Positions 21,072 through 28,577 of a stretch of DNA of 64,000 bases are shown piece by piece. A program made the translations under genes and the position numbers. Origin of the DNA: Rhodococcus sp. KRD162 (GTDB taxonomy: Bacteria; Actinomycetota; Actinomycetes; Mycobacteriales; Mycobacteriaceae); the NCBI RefSeq assembly GCF_017168335.1, contig NZ_JABFAU010000003.1:833561-897560 (forward strand), in the 5' to 3' direction. The notes under the pieces were generated by a model that saw nothing but the letters and a program-made list of their open reading frames with translations, had not been told where the DNA came from and ran no database searches. The number at the start of each line of letters is the position of its first letter. Position 1 is the stretch's first letter.

Positions 21072-21314
21072 TCAGGTCTTGTCGACGGTGGTCAGGGCAC
21101 GAACGAGAACCTCGTGCGCCCGGTCCAGCAGACTGGCGTCCCGCGACAAGGCGTCCGAATCCACTGCCTCGACCTCGGTTTCGCTTGCCTTGCCGATCGT
21201 GAGCTGATTCAGCAGTGCAGTGACCTCGGCTCGGATACTGTCAGGATCTGCCGACGACTCATCGCCGGCACTGCTCGGCCGGTGCTGCCCTGGTAGTGGA
21301 ATCGACGCGCTCAT
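21072..21314 (-). CDS. conserved small protein between HAD phosphatase and tlyA
   Basis: An 80-residue acidic protein with a predicted two-helix core (PDSIRAEVTALLNQLT, DASLLDRAHEVLVRALTTV). There is no signal or membrane segment. It ends one base before tlyA, so it is co-transcribed. A small gene of unknown function occupies the same place in mycobacteria (Rv1693 from memory). Reaction unknown. Confidence 0.8.
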   Translation of the reverse strand: MSASIPLPGQHRPSSAGDESSADPDSIRAEVTALLNQLTIGKASETEVEAVDSDALSRDASLLDRAHEVLVRALTTVDKT

Positions 21315-21378
21315 CGCCCCTCACGCTATCGGATGGGTACGACGAACGCCCGATCGCCGCCGCCGTCCGGACGCGGCG

Positions 21379-22368
21379 TCAGCAACCGAGCAGCGAGCGT
21401 AGATCCCCGAGCCGATCGCCCTCGAAGCGAACCTCGGAGAAATCAGAGCCCGACCAGGCAACGTGCAGCACGGCGAGAGCACCGTCGAGCGCATCGGGTT
21501 CCGAATCACCGTCGAATCGCACCGACAACACCGCGTCGTCGATCGCCACCGTCCACCTGTCTTTGACGCCGACGCGGGAGGCGTCCTCGGGCCGGTTCAA
21601 CACATCCAGGTCGTAGCCGATGTGGGTGGGTCGCAGGTGCTCAGGAGCGCGCAACAACTCGGCCGCCGTACTGACGCCGGTCAACACCAGCAGCGAGGGT
21701 AGCTGTGTCTCGTTCGCGCCTGCGATATCGGTGTCGAGGCGGTCCCCGACGACCAAGGCCGAGCGCGCGCCGCTGCGTTCGATGGCATCCTGCATGATCG
21801 GTGCAGCCGGCTTTCCTGCCACGACCGGCTCGATGTCGGTGGCATTGCGAACCGCTGCGACCATCGAACCGTTGCCCAGAACAAGTCCACGCTCTGTGGG
21901 CAGGGTGGCATCGATGTTGGTCGCCACCCACAGCGCACCCGCACGGATGGCGAGCACGGCCTCGGCAAGTATCGCCCACCCGGTCTCGACCGAATGCCCC
22001 TGAACCACGGCGACGGGATTGTCGTCAGCTGATCTGACGGGCTCCAGACCGACCTTGGCGATCTCGTCGGCCAGTGCATCGGTGCCGACGACGAGTACGG
22101 GAGCACCCGAATCCAACCGGTCCGCAAGCACCCGAGCGGCTGCCTCGGAGCTGGTGACCACGAACTCTGCAGAGGTATCGAAGCCGAGACCGCGAAGATG
22201 TTCGGCAACGTCCTCGGGAGCCCGGCTCGCGTTGTTGGTCACGAAGTACTGCTTTTCGGAACCACCCGACAGCGCCTCGACGGCTCCTGGAATGGGGTCC
22301 TTACCGGCGTAGACGGTGCCGTCGAGATCCAGCAGCAGCACATCGTGTGCGTCGCGCAGCAACGTCAC
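21379..22368 (-). CDS. HAD-superfamily phosphatase (NagD / glycerol-3-phosphate phosphatase type)
   Basis: A 329-residue HAD hydrolase with motif I DLDGTVYAG (nucleophile Asp and acid Asp), motif II VTNN, a C2 cap (VVQGHSVETGWAILAEAVLAI), and motif IV GDRLDTDIAGA. The mycobacterial homologue in this place (Rv1692) has been described as a glycerol-3-phosphate phosphatase. The last about 65 residues (DRWTVAIDDAVLSVRFDG) form an extra small domain as in that protein. The GTG start overlaps the TPR gene stop. Confidence 0.9.
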   Translation of the reverse strand: MTLLRDAHDVLLLDLDGTVYAGKDPIPGAVEALSGGSEKQYFVTNNASRAPEDVAEHLRGLGFDTSAEFVVTSSEAAARVLADRLDSGAPVLVVGTDALADEIAKVGLEPVRSADDNPVAVVQGHSVETGWAILAEAVLAIRAGALWVATNIDATLPTERGLVLGNGSMVAAVRNATDIEPVVAGKPAAPIMQDAIERSGARSALVVGDRLDTDIAGANETQLPSLLVLTGVSTAAELLRAPEHLRPTHIGYDLDVLNRPEDASRVGVKDRWTVAIDDAVLSVRFDGDSEPDALDGALAVLHVAWSGSDFSEVRFEGDRLGDLRSLLGC

Positions 22369-23246
22369 TGGCTGCCTCCGGACAGCTCCTCGACTCGCTC
22401 TTCGGCGTCGGTCTCACCATCGACATCGGCTGCTGCGGCATTGAGGAACCACTTCACGCCCTCGTCGACGCGACCGGCCGCTACCAGCGCATCGGCGTAG
22501 ACGTAGAAGAGCCGAGCTGCTGCGGTTCCCGAGCGTGACGCGTCGAGATCGGGGGTCTGCAGCGTCACGACGGCTTGGTCGTATTGGTCGAGGTCCATCC
22601 GCGCTCCCGCGACAACGATGCGCAGCTCCGACGCTTGCTCACCGGTCAATTCGCGCGCCTCGTCGCTACGACCGAGCTCGATGGCTCGCTCGGGACGACC
22701 GAGCCCACGTTCGCAGTCGGCCATCACCGCAATCAATCCTGGGCCACCAGCCATTCGGCGGGCGGCACGTAGCTCGGACAGAGCTTCTGCCCATTCCCCT
22801 GCGTGGTAGGCCGCGATGCCCGCGGTCTCGCGCACGACGGCAATACGGCCTGCGCGCTGACGAGCTGCGCGTGCGTGCAGCAGCGCCAGCTGAGGATCAT
22901 CGTCGAGCAGCCGGCTGGTCATCACGAGGTGCCGAGCAACGGCGGTTGCGTTGTTCTTGTCCAGGCTCAGCAGATCTCGACGAACTGCCGGCTCCAGCTC
23001 GCCCGCCTCGACCTCGTCGGGAAGATCGGGCTCATCGGGACGGGGTGGTCGACGGTCCGAGGAAGTGCTGTTTCCACGACGGTCCCCGGAGAAGCCGCCT
23101 TCTCCGCCACGACGGCGGGGTGGGCCATCCGAACGACGAGCGTCGCCGCGACGATCCTGAGAGCGCGGGTTGCGATCGCGCGATTCGCTCGGGCGGTTGC
23201 CGCGGTCCCCACGGACGGAGCGACGATCGTTGTTGTCTTCCGACAC
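22365..23246 (-). CDS. tetratricopeptide-repeat protein with Arg-rich N-terminus
   Basis: A 293-residue protein from GTG 23246 (GGACG upstream); longer reading is impossible in practice because the 5S rRNA lies directly upstream. The first about 85 residues are disordered and very rich in Arg/Asp/Gly/Ser (RDRNPRSQDRRGD), then come helical repeats in the TPR manner (LALLHARAARQRAGRIAVV, AGEWAEALSELRAARRMAG, DALVAAGRVDEGVKWFLNA). Function unknown; a scaffold, possibly RNA-associated, is inferred from composition. It heads the long minus-strand series ending at der. Confidence 0.85.
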   Translation of the reverse strand: MSEDNNDRRSVRGDRGNRPSESRDRNPRSQDRRGDARRSDGPPRRRGGEGGFSGDRRGNSTSSDRRPPRPDEPDLPDEVEAGELEPAVRRDLLSLDKNNATAVARHLVMTSRLLDDDPQLALLHARAARQRAGRIAVVRETAGIAAYHAGEWAEALSELRAARRMAGGPGLIAVMADCERGLGRPERAIELGRSDEARELTGEQASELRIVVAGARMDLDQYDQAVVTLQTPDLDASRSGTAAARLFYVYADALVAAGRVDEGVKWFLNAAAADVDGETDAEERVEELSGGSQ

Positions 23247-23275
23247 GGGCGTCCTTTCGACTATCGGGTAAAACG

Positions 23276-23304
23276 CAAAAAGGGGACCCACCAAGTGGGT
23301 CCCC
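23276..23304 (-). terminator. rho-independent terminator after 5S rRNA
   Basis: A perfect stem GGGGACCCAC/GTGGGTCCCC around a short loop, followed by TTTTT on the minus strand, 14 bases beyond the 5S 3' end. This is a standard rRNA operon terminator. Confidence 0.95.
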
Positions 23305-23318
23305 TTCTTACAACGGGT

Positions 23319-23436
23319 GTTCGGCGGTGTCCTACTCTCCCACACCCTGTCGAGTGCAGTACCATCGGCGCTGGAGGGCTTAGCTTCCGGGTTCGGAATG
23401 GGTCCGGGCGTTTCCCCTCCGCTATGGCCGCCGTAA
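23319..23436 (-). rRNA. rrf: 5S ribosomal RNA
   Basis: About 118 bases on the minus strand beginning TTACGGCGGCCATAGC and ending ACACCGCCGAAC, with the conserved internal segments CCATTCCGAACCCGGAAGCT and GATGGTACTGCA. Terminal segments pair (ACGGCGG with CCGCCG). The gene looks intact. No 23S or 16S rRNA precedes it in the 583 bases up to tyrS, which is abnormal for an rrn operon. Confidence 0.97.
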
Positions 23437-23708
23437 CTCTGTGGTAAAAGACTCTCGAAACAACGATCCGAAAACCGTGAATCAGTCATAAACATGAAAG
23501 AGTCAAATCACTAGCAAAAAAACTCAACTAGCATTTCAAAACAACACCCGACAACAACCACCACAAGCGGGCAGCTGATACATCGAATGCATACCACCAA
23601 ACAAAAATTCGGCACTGACATTCATCGACACACTGTTGAGTTCTCAAAGAACACGCACACACCCAAACCCCACGAACACAATCCGCAGGCCTCAAGGGCA
23701 ACTGTTCC
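23437..23708 (-). other. rrn-type leader directly joined to 5S rRNA
   Basis: This stretch is AT-rich in composition and has no coding potential. It begins at the rRNA promoter and contains a boxA-like antitermination site and then text typical of an actinobacterial 16S leader (GTCAGTGCCGAATTTTTGT, T runs). It runs straight into the 5S gene, so the sequence expected between leader and 5S (16S, spacer, 23S) is missing. Either a deletion or an assembly collapse explains it. Confidence 0.7.
23635..23653 (-). promoter_or_regulatory. rRNA antitermination boxA
   Basis: The minus strand reads TGTTCTTTGAGAACTCAAC, the boxA-type sequence found in actinobacterial rRNA leaders, where Nus factors bind nascent RNA. 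It lies about 55 bases after the predicted promoter. Confidence 0.85.
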
Positions 23709-23738
23709 AGCCTAGATCAGATGATCGTGCGCGGTCAA
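23709..23738 (-). promoter_or_regulatory. rRNA promoter (sigma-A type)
   Basis: Minus-strand -35 TTGACC at 23738-23733 and -10 TAGGCT at 23714-23709, separated by 18 bases, in the arrangement typical of actinobacterial rrn P1. Upstream DNA to about 24010 has no gene. It contains a small perfect hairpin (TTCACGC/GCGTGAA, 23908-23926) that may terminate tyrS transcription. Confidence 0.75.
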
Positions 23739-24019
23739 GCCGGCGTCACACCCACCAAGCGTCTGAACCCCATCGGGTTCGTGATTCTTGGATTTGCGCA
23801 GGCGAACTCGCTTCGCTCAGGCCTTGCGGTCTGGGCTGGCGTCCGTGTCGCTCTGACTTGGACAAAGTTACGCCCCGGATAACAGCGCGTCAAATCCCCA
23901 GGTCATTTTCACGCGAAAGGCGTGAACAGCCTGGCCACGGCCGCCTGGTTACCCGTCTGCCGGGCTCGGAAACCAAATTACACGGATGTGACTCCGGCCA
24001 CTGAAGACAAGCCTATGCT

Positions 24020-25294
24020 CTAGCGCGCGAGCCGCGCGCCCGCAAAGTTCCGCTTGCCGCGGCGAACCACCAACCACTGGCCGTGGAGTAGGTCCTCCGC
24101 AGTCGGCGTCCACTCTTCGTCGGAGATCTTGACGTTGTTGATCGACGCGCCGCCTTCTTTGACAGCCCGTCGGGCCGCACCCTTGCTTTCGCTCAGACCG
24201 GTAGCGACAAGCAGATCGACGATGGTCCTGGGTGAATCGACCGAGACCTCTGCGACGGAGGCCTCATGAAGGGCAGCTGCAAGAGTCGCTTCGTCGAGGT
24301 CCGTGAGTTCCGCTCGCCCGAACAGAGCCCGGCTGGCGAGTTCGACCGATCGAGTTGCCGCTTCCCCGTGCACGAGCGTCGTCATCTCGGCTGCCAAGCG
24401 TTTCTGCGCTTCGCGGGCATGTGGACGTTCCGCGGTCGCCACCTCGAGCTCTGCCAGCTCATCCTGGGACAGGAACGTGAACCAGCGCAGGTATTTCACG
24501 ACGTCCGCATCGCCGGTATTCACGAAGTACTGGTACCAGGCGTACGGACTCGTCATCTCCGGGTCGAGCCACAAACTTCCACCACCGGTGGACTTGCCGA
24601 ACTTCTTGCCATCGGCCGAGGTGACCAAGGGAACCGTCAATGCATGGACCGGCTCGGCATCCTGCCTACGGTTCAGCTCCACCCCGGCGATGATGTTGCC
24701 CCACTGATCCGAGCCGCCGATTTGCAGAGTGCAGCCGTACTCGCGGCGCAACTGCACGTAGTCATTGGCCTGCAGCAGCATGTAACTGAACTCGGTGTAC
24801 GACATCCCATCGCCCTCGAGCCTGGTCTTGACCGTGTCGCGAGCCAACATCACGTTGACCGAGAAGTGTTTGCCGATGTCCCGGAGAAAATCGATGGCTG
24901 ACAGCTCACCCGTCCACGACAAGTTGTCGACGACCACTGCACCTGTGGGGCTGTCGTCCAGATCGACGAATCGCTGAAGCTGACCGCGTATGCGCGAAGC
25001 CCACTCGGTCACCACCGCGGGCGAGTTCATGGTCCGCTCCCCCACGTCGCGTGGATCACCGATGAGCCCTGTAGCACCGCCGGCCAGAATGATCGGCCGG
25101 TGCCCGGCACGTTGGAACCGCTTGAGCGCAAGCAAAGGCACCAAGTGGCCGGCGTGCAGCGAGGGTCCGGTCGGATCGAAACCGGAGTACAGCGTGATCG
25201 GTCCCTCGGCCGCTGCCTTGCGCAGAGCGTCCACATCGGTGGACTGCGCGATCAGTCCGCGCCAGGTCATTTCGTCGATGATGTTGTCACTCAC
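24020..25294 (-). CDS. tyrS: tyrosyl-tRNA synthetase
   Basis: A 424-residue class I synthetase that charges tRNA-Tyr. The HIGH-like motif is HAGHLV (in [16 protein letters not shown]), the KMSKS-like motif is KFGKSTGG, and tyrosine recognition residues are in [12 protein letters not shown] and [14 protein letters not shown] text ([12 protein letters not shown]). A C-terminal S4 domain ([18 protein letters not shown]) binds the tRNA. The GTG at 25294 has GGAGGA eight bases upstream. Downstream lies the rRNA promoter region on the same strand. Confidence 0.97.
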   Translation of the reverse strand: MSDNIIDEMTWRGLIAQSTDVDALRKAAAEGPITLYSGFDPTGPSLHAGHLVPLLALKRFQRAGHRPIILAGGATGLIGDPRDVGERTMNSPAVVTEWASRIRGQLQRFVDLDDSPTGAVVVDNLSWTGELSAIDFLRDIGKHFSVNVMLARDTVKTRLEGDGMSYTEFSYMLLQANDYVQLRREYGCTLQIGGSDQWGNIIAGVELNRRQDAEPVHALTVPLVTSADGKKFGKSTGGGSLWLDPEMTSPYAWYQYFVNTGDADVVKYLRWFTFLSQDELAELEVATAERPHAREAQKRLAAEMTTLVHGEAATRSVELASRALFGRAELTDLDEATLAAALHEASVAEVSVDSPRTIVDLLVATGLSESKGAARRAVKEGGASINNVKISDEEWTPTAEDLLHGQWLVVRRGKRNFAGARLAR

Positions 25295-25323
25295 GGGTAC
25301 ATCCTCCCGCACGACCACGTGGG

Positions 25324-25962
25324 TCAGCTCTCGGGCTCACCGCTCGAGGGCGCACGCGGGCTTCGTCGGTAGGCCGACACCGCCGGCGATCCCTGCATCC
25401 AGAAACGCCACCGGCGATCGGCCGTCTGACTCACCCCGACCCGCGGACCACATCCGACGACACTACCTGTCAGCGGCCGACTGAGGAGTTCGAGTGTGAC
25501 CGGTGCCGAAGCGTCGAACATGTCGGTTCCGTTGTCCTGCAACCCGACACCGAGCGCTCGTCCCAGATTGCCCGGACCGCTTGCCGCGCCTCTGGCCCAC
25601 CGTCTCGCGGCTCCGCGCCTGGTCTCGACGACCCCAGCACCGGACAGCACCTCGCCGGCACGCAGCAATACCGCACCTGCTGTGCCTGCTCGGCCGCAGG
25701 TGACGTTCATGCACAGGTGCATGCCGTAACTGAGGTACACGTACAGACGTCCGGCCGGCCCGAACATGACGGAATTTCGAGCAGTGGCTCCCCGGAACGA
25801 ATGGGACGCCGCGTCCGGCCAAGAACTGTCGATCGGTCCGCCATAGGCCTCGACCTCCGCTATCCGAACTGCCACCTCACCTGCCGTCACGATGCCGCCC
25901 AGCAACCGCACAGCGGCGTCTGCGGGACCGCCGCGCTCGAGATCTCGCACATCCACCCCCAC
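25324..25962 (-). CDS. mpg: DNA-3-methyladenine glycosylase (AAG/Mpg family)
   Basis: About 212 residues in the Mpg fold: [19 protein letters not shown] carries the conserved catalytic Glu region, [19 protein letters not shown] and [15 protein letters not shown] are family signatures, and [11 protein letters not shown] follows near the C-terminus. It excises alkylated purines in base-excision repair. The start is uncertain; GTG 25962 or 25956 fits the family length better than 25992. It lies just upstream of tyrS on the same strand and divergent from the ABC operon at 26052. Confidence 0.9.
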   Translation of the reverse strand: MGVDVRDLERGGPADAAVRLLGGIVTAGEVAVRIAEVEAYGGPIDSSWPDAASHSFRGATARNSVMFGPAGRLYVYLSYGMHLCMNVTCGRAGTAGAVLLRAGEVLSGAGVVETRRGAARRWARGAASGPGNLGRALGVGLQDNGTDMFDASAPVTLELLSRPLTGSVVGCGPRVGVSQTADRRWRFWMQGSPAVSAYRRSPRAPSSGEPES

Positions 25963-25975
25963 ATGATGCCGCCGC

Positions 25976-26005
25976 TTGACTGGTCGGCACATCCAGGCCT
26001 ATAAA
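25976..26005 (+). promoter_or_regulatory. strong promoter of the ABC-TetR operon
   Basis: -35 TTGACT (25976-25981), an 18-base spacer and -10 TATAAA (26000-26005) are near consensus for sigma-A, unusually so for this genome. The -10 overlaps the start of the palindrome at 26003, which places repression at promoter or initiation level. Confidence 0.8.
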
Positions 26006-26040
26006 TTCATCACCCGATTATTTCATCGGTTGATGAATTT
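26003..26040 (+). promoter_or_regulatory. 38-bp palindromic operator, probable TetR site
   Basis: Arms AAATTCATCAcCCGAT and ATCGGtTGATGAATTT are complementary over 16 positions with one mismatch, around a 6-base centre (TATTTC). It starts in the -10 box and ends 11 bases before the ABC gene. The TetR gene that closes this operon is the obvious ligand-responsive repressor for it. Confidence 0.8.
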
Positions 26041-26051
26041 AGGAGGTCGCA

Positions 26052-26789
26052 ATGCCTCAGGCACACGAGTACGCCGTCGACATCGAACAGTTGACGATCC
26101 ACCGCGGAGGACGCGAGGTGCTGCACGAGGTGGATCTGACGATTCCGCGGGGAGCGATCACCGGACTTCTCGGGCCTTCGGGCTGCGGAAAAACGACCCT
26201 GATCCGCGCCATCGTCGGTACCCAGGTCGTCCGGAGTGGAACTGTCACTGTCCTCGGAGCTCCGGCGGGTTCCACAGCCCTACGGAGCAAGGTCGGGTAC
26301 GTCACCCAGAGTCCGAGCGTCTACCTGGACCTGACCGTTCGTGAGAACGTCCAGTACTTCGGGGCCATGTACGGCCGTCGTGCACCTGCGGTGAACGCGG
26401 CCATCGATTCGGTCGGACTGACGAACTGGGCGTCCTCGCGCGCAGGGCAACTCTCTGGCGGCCAGCTCGGGCGCGTCTCATTGGCGAGCGCACTGGTCGC
26501 GGAGCCTGAGTTGCTCGTGCTCGACGAACCGACCGTGGGCCTCGATCCCGTCCTGCGCGCCGAACTATGGTCGCGATTCGCCGATATCGCCGCCGGCGGG
26601 ACGACGATCGTGGTGTCCAGCCACGTCATGGAAGAAGCCGAGCACTGCAGTTCGCTCATTCTCATGCGCGAGGGATCCGTACTGGCTCAGCTCAGTCCGG
26701 ACGAATTGCTCACCCGGACCAACGAGACCAACCTCGAGCATGCGTTTCTGACACTGATCGAGTCGACTCAGATCACCGGAGCCCAGTGA
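26052..26789 (+). CDS. ABC transporter ATP-binding protein (exporter type)
   Basis: A 245-residue ATPase with Walker A GPSGCGKTTLIRA, Q-loop YVTQSPS, signature LSGGQLGRVSLA (nonconsensus Leu in place of the usual Gln/Arg), Walker B LLVLDEPTVGLDP and the H-loop His in VVSSHVMEE. Such DrrA/Rv1687c-like subunits power drug or lipid efflux. The start is set by AGGAGG seven bases before ATG. It overlaps the permease by one base (TGATG). Substrate unknown. Confidence 0.93.
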   Translation: MPQAHEYAVDIEQLTIHRGGREVLHEVDLTIPRGAITGLLGPSGCGKTTLIRAIVGTQVVRSGTVTVLGAPAGSTALRSKVGYVTQSPSVYLDLTVRENVQYFGAMYGRRAPAVNAAIDSVGLTNWASSRAGQLSGGQLGRVSLASALVAEPELLVLDEPTVGLDPVLRAELWSRFADIAAGGTTIVVSSHVMEEAEHCSSLILMREGSVLAQLSPDELLTRTNETNLEHAFLTLIESTQITGAQ

Positions 26790-27544
26790 TGAACAAGCAG
26801 ATCTACGCCGCCGGCACAGGCCGAATCCTGCGCCAACTGCGAGCCGACCACCGCACGATCGCGATGATCCTGTTGGTGCCCACCCTCCTGATGGTGCTGC
26901 TGTACTTCCTGTACAAGAACGTGCCGACCATGCCAGGACAGCAGCCGCTGTTCGACCGAATCGCGATCACGATGCTCGGGATCCTGCCGTTCGTGGTCAT
27001 GTTCCTCATCACGTCCATCGCGATGCAACGCGAACGGACGTCGGGGACACTGGAAAGACTGCTGACCACTCCGATGTCCAAACTCGACCTCCTCGCGAGC
27101 TACGGATCCGCGTTCTCGCTCACCGCCGTTGTGCAGGCCGCTCTCGCCTGCGGGGTCGCATTCGGGCTACTCGGTTTGACGACCGCGGGTCCCGTCGGCT
27201 GGGTGGTGGTCATCGCTGTGCTCGATGCCATGCTGGGCGTCGCCATCGGACTGCTGTGCAGTGCGTTCGCCCGAACCGAGTTTCAGGCGGTGCAGTTCAT
27301 GCCGGTCGTGGTGATCCCCCAGCTGTTTCTCTGCGGGCTCCTGGTGGCACGCGATCAGATGCCGGACTGGCTACACGCCATCAGCAACGTGCTCCCCCTC
27401 ACCTACGCCGTCGACGCTCTCCAACAAATCTCACTCAACCCCGGCGTGACCGCGGAAATGGGCAGAGATCTCGCGGTGGTCGGTGGCTGCACCGTCCTGG
27501 CACTGTGCGCCGCCGCGGCCACGCTGCGCCGCAGAACCCCATGA
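26789..27544 (+). CDS. ABC-2 type permease
   Basis: A 251-residue membrane protein with about six helices in the ABC-2 fold (MILLVPTLLMVLLYFLYKN, ITMLGILPFVVMFLITSIA, VIPQLFLCGLLVARDQMPDW, then LPLTYAVDALQQI). The motif RERTSGTLERLLTTPMSKLD is typical of these exporters. ATG 26789 overlaps the ATPase stop. It pairs with the ATPase to form a dimeric exporter, and the cytoplasmic side would be regulated by the TetR protein that follows. Confidence 0.92.
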   Translation: MNKQIYAAGTGRILRQLRADHRTIAMILLVPTLLMVLLYFLYKNVPTMPGQQPLFDRIAITMLGILPFVVMFLITSIAMQRERTSGTLERLLTTPMSKLDLLASYGSAFSLTAVVQAALACGVAFGLLGLTTAGPVGWVVVIAVLDAMLGVAIGLLCSAFARTEFQAVQFMPVVVIPQLFLCGLLVARDQMPDWLHAISNVLPLTYAVDALQQISLNPGVTAEMGRDLAVVGGCTVLALCAAAATLRRRTP

Positions 27545-28245
27545 CACCCGACAACACCCGTGAGCACGGAAAGACCCCGCGAGGGAGTGGAAACGGGCCG
27601 TCCGCAATGGTGGATCGAATGGTGAACGAAACAGATCCGTCCGCGACCCGAACCGGTCGTCGGCCGGGGCGATCAGGTACCAGAGACGCCATTCTGGAGT
27701 CCGCCCGCGGACTGTTCGCTCGACAGGGGTTCGACAAGACATCGGTACGCGCCGTTGCCGCTGGTGCCGGCGTCGACTCTGCACTGGTCCACCACTACTT
27801 CGGCACCAAGCGGGAACTGTTCGTCGCATCGATCGCACTGCCGATCGACCCGAGCGACACGCTCGAACGGGTGCTGTCCGCGGACACCGATGACCTGGGT
27901 CGAGCGCTCGTCACCGGCGTACTCGGAGTGTGGGAATCCGACAACAGTGACGCAGTCATCGCCGCGTTTCGCACCATGATCGCCACCGGAGACACCGGTC
28001 TGCTCAGGACGTTCCTCATGCAGGTGGTACTTCGAGACATTGCTGCCCGCGTCGACGAACCAGCGGGATCGGCGCTCGAGCGCGTCAACCTGGTGGCCAC
28101 TCAGATGTCCGGACTGCTGCTCAGCCGTCACATCCTGAAGTTGGAACCACTCGCCTCGATGCCCGCCGAACGAGTTGTCGATTGGGTGGCCCCGACCTTG
28201 CAGCGGTACCTCACCGGGCCGCTCCCGACGAGGTCGAGCCGCTGA
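27541..28245 (+). CDS. TetR-family repressor of the ABC operon
   Basis: A 234-residue protein with a disordered N-terminus of about 45 residues and then the TetR HTH (RDAILESARGLFARQGFDKT, VRAVAAGAGVDSALVHHYFG). The C-terminal helical ligand domain belongs to the TetR_C_17-like class (LPIDPSDTLERVLSAD, LATQMSGLLLSRHIL). ATG 27541 overlaps the permease stop as ATGA, so regulator and exporter are made together and the operon is probably self-repressed through the palindrome at 26003-26040. The order matches Rv1687c-Rv1685c from memory. Confidence 0.92.
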   Translation: MTPDNTREHGKTPRGSGNGPSAMVDRMVNETDPSATRTGRRPGRSGTRDAILESARGLFARQGFDKTSVRAVAAGAGVDSALVHHYFGTKRELFVASIALPIDPSDTLERVLSADTDDLGRALVTGVLGVWESDNSDAVIAAFRTMIATGDTGLLRTFLMQVVLRDIAARVDEPAGSALERVNLVATQMSGLLLSRHILKLEPLASMPAERVVDWVAPTLQRYLTGPLPTRSSR

Positions 28246-28283
28246 TCCAACTCGTGAACAGCAGCGACCCGAAATCCCGAGGC

Positions 28284-28490
28284 TCAGGACTGGGCGCGCG
28301 CGACAATCGCGTCGTGCTCGGCGTCGTCCACGTCGCGGGCGTCGTCGGCAAGCAGAACGGGAATGCCGTTCTCGATGGGATACGCGCGCCGAAGACGGGG
28401 GTTGTAGAGCAACTCGCCCTCGACCAACAGCAGCGGCCCCTTGTCCACGGGGCAGGCAAGGATGGAGAGCAGTGTCTGATCGATCGCCAC
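28284..28490 (-). CDS. Trm112-family small protein (methyltransferase activator-like)
   Basis: A 68-residue protein with LLSILACPVDKGPLLLVEGELLYNP and YPIENGIPVLLADDARD, the UPF0434/Trm112 pattern. Only one of the usual zinc Cys positions is present (CPVDKG), so metal binding may be lost. GTG 28490 has AAGGACA upstream. In other organisms Trm112 proteins stabilise methyltransferases; the partner here is unknown. It sits directly after the large lipase/synthetase-like gene on the same strand, as in mycobacteria. Confidence 0.85.
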   Translation of the reverse strand: MAIDQTLLSILACPVDKGPLLLVEGELLYNPRLRRAYPIENGIPVLLADDARDVDDAEHDAIVARAQS

Positions 28491-28577
28491 GAGTGTCCTT
28501 TGTTCTCTTCCGGGCTCAGCCGGAGTCATGTACTGGCATACCGTACCCAACACCGTCGGCGGGCTGACGAGCTGCAG

